The notes under the pieces: model-generated
Databases searched by the model: none
Seen by the model: the letters and a program-made list of their open reading frames with translations, nothing else
What the model was told of the DNA's origin: nothing
In this document: piece after piece, positions 4,972 to 5,244 of the stretch
Position numbering within the stretch: the first letter of the stretch is position 1
How the letters are laid out: each line of letters begins with the position of its first letter
Made by a program: the position numbers and the translations under genes
Assembly (NCBI GenBank): GCA_013330825.1
Contig: DUHN01000025.1
Span: 4,565 to 9,808, forward strand
Reading direction: 5' to 3'
Length of the DNA stretch: 5,244 nucleotides
DNA from: Candidatus Woesearchaeota archaeon
Lineage (GTDB): Archaea; Nanobdellota; Nanobdellia; Woesearchaeales; GW2011-AR4

Positions 4972-5244
4972 CTATATGGCACCCATGAACTCATCCGGAT
5001 TGTCTTTCAGGTAGTGAATGTTTGTCTGGCAGTTGATTTTCCCGTCAGGATAGCTACCTTGGGGCATGTCCGCCTCAATGACTTGTGCGCCTTCATCTTT
5101 CAATATCTTAATCAGGGATTTCGCTTCCTGGTCTAAAACCACGCAATCAGTTGGGTTCTTGTTGGGGGACAATACCAAGCTGTTCAATGGGTACCATACC
5201 CCATCCTGCGAGCCATCATACATTCTTAATAGTCCCGCGGGATA
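4972..5244 (-). CDS. C-terminal fragment of a possible pentein-fold (guanidine-modifying) enzyme
   Basis: The reading frame is open to the window edge, so the 5' end is missing and 90 residues are visible (first residues YPAGLLR, before an internal Met). The pattern is PLNSLVLSP, then a helix around LDQEAKSLIKILKDEG, then AQVIEADM, then GKINCQTN about 20 residues before the stop. This order resembles the C-terminus of the guanidine-modifying superfamily (amidinotransferase, DDAH, arginine and agmatine deiminase). There a final strand delivers a catalytic Cys in a G-x-x-C-x-T context. If so, the Cys in INCQTN is the nucleophile. The gene is GC-poor (25 of 60 in 5101-5160). A T-rich stretch directly follows the TAG stop. 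The coding call is firm; the family call is tentative. Confidence 0.6.
   Translation of the reverse strand, partial: YPAGLLRMYDGSQDGVWYPLNSLVLSPNKNPTDCVVLDQEAKSLIKILKDEGAQVIEADMPQGSYPDGKINCQTNIHYLKDNPDEFMGAI

Noticed and set aside
1..5244. tRNA or rRNA genes
   Set aside because: No cloverleaf with a GTTCRANNC-like T arm or rRNA core sequence was noticed on either strand by eye.

Overview
The window looks archaeal. It encodes a translation initiation factor of the aIF1A type and a one-domain HTH regulator with the layout of the archaeal COG2522 family. Several genes have a TATA-like box about 25-28 bp upstream of the start codon and almost no leader, as in leaderless archaeal transcripts. A very short MscL and a small lipoprotein with N-glycosylation sequons would suit a small-genome (DPANN-like) archaeon, but that placement below domain level is inference and weak.

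Layout, left to right. Positions 1-938 (minus) hold sufD, cut off at its 3' end by the window edge. Positions 991-2394 (minus) hold a full-length sufB, so the transcription order is sufB then sufD with a 52-nt gap. Positions 2395-2530 are a 136-nt A/G-rich leader. Positions 2531-2938 (minus) encode an HTH regulator with four C-terminal cysteines. An 18-bp palindrome abuts its ATG and a TATA box lies just behind it. Positions 2997-3048 hold two palindromes that probably end transcription of the next gene. Positions 3049-3594 (minus) encode a small lipoprotein. Positions 3595-3763 are a divergent promoter region with an 8-bp inverted repeat. Positions 3764-4186 (plus) encode an unrecognised 140-residue protein, the only plus-strand gene. 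Positions 4200-4544 (minus) encode aIF1A and 4584-4889 (minus) encode MscL. Positions 4972-5244 (minus) are the 3' end of a gene that resembles the C-terminus of guanidine-modifying (pentein-fold) enzymes.

How the genes work together: SufB and SufD are scaffold subunits for Fe-S cluster assembly. The cysteine-bearing regulator directly upstream on the same strand is a good candidate for an Fe-S or metal-responsive regulator of itself and of sufBD; this is inference from position, cysteines and the palindrome. sufC, the ATPase partner, is not in the window. The housekeeping genes are GC-rich (about 60-68% in sampled 60-base stretches). The lipoprotein, the orphan gene and the partial gene at the right edge are much poorer in GC (about 37-43%), so the window is a mosaic of conserved and lineage-specific or acquired genes.
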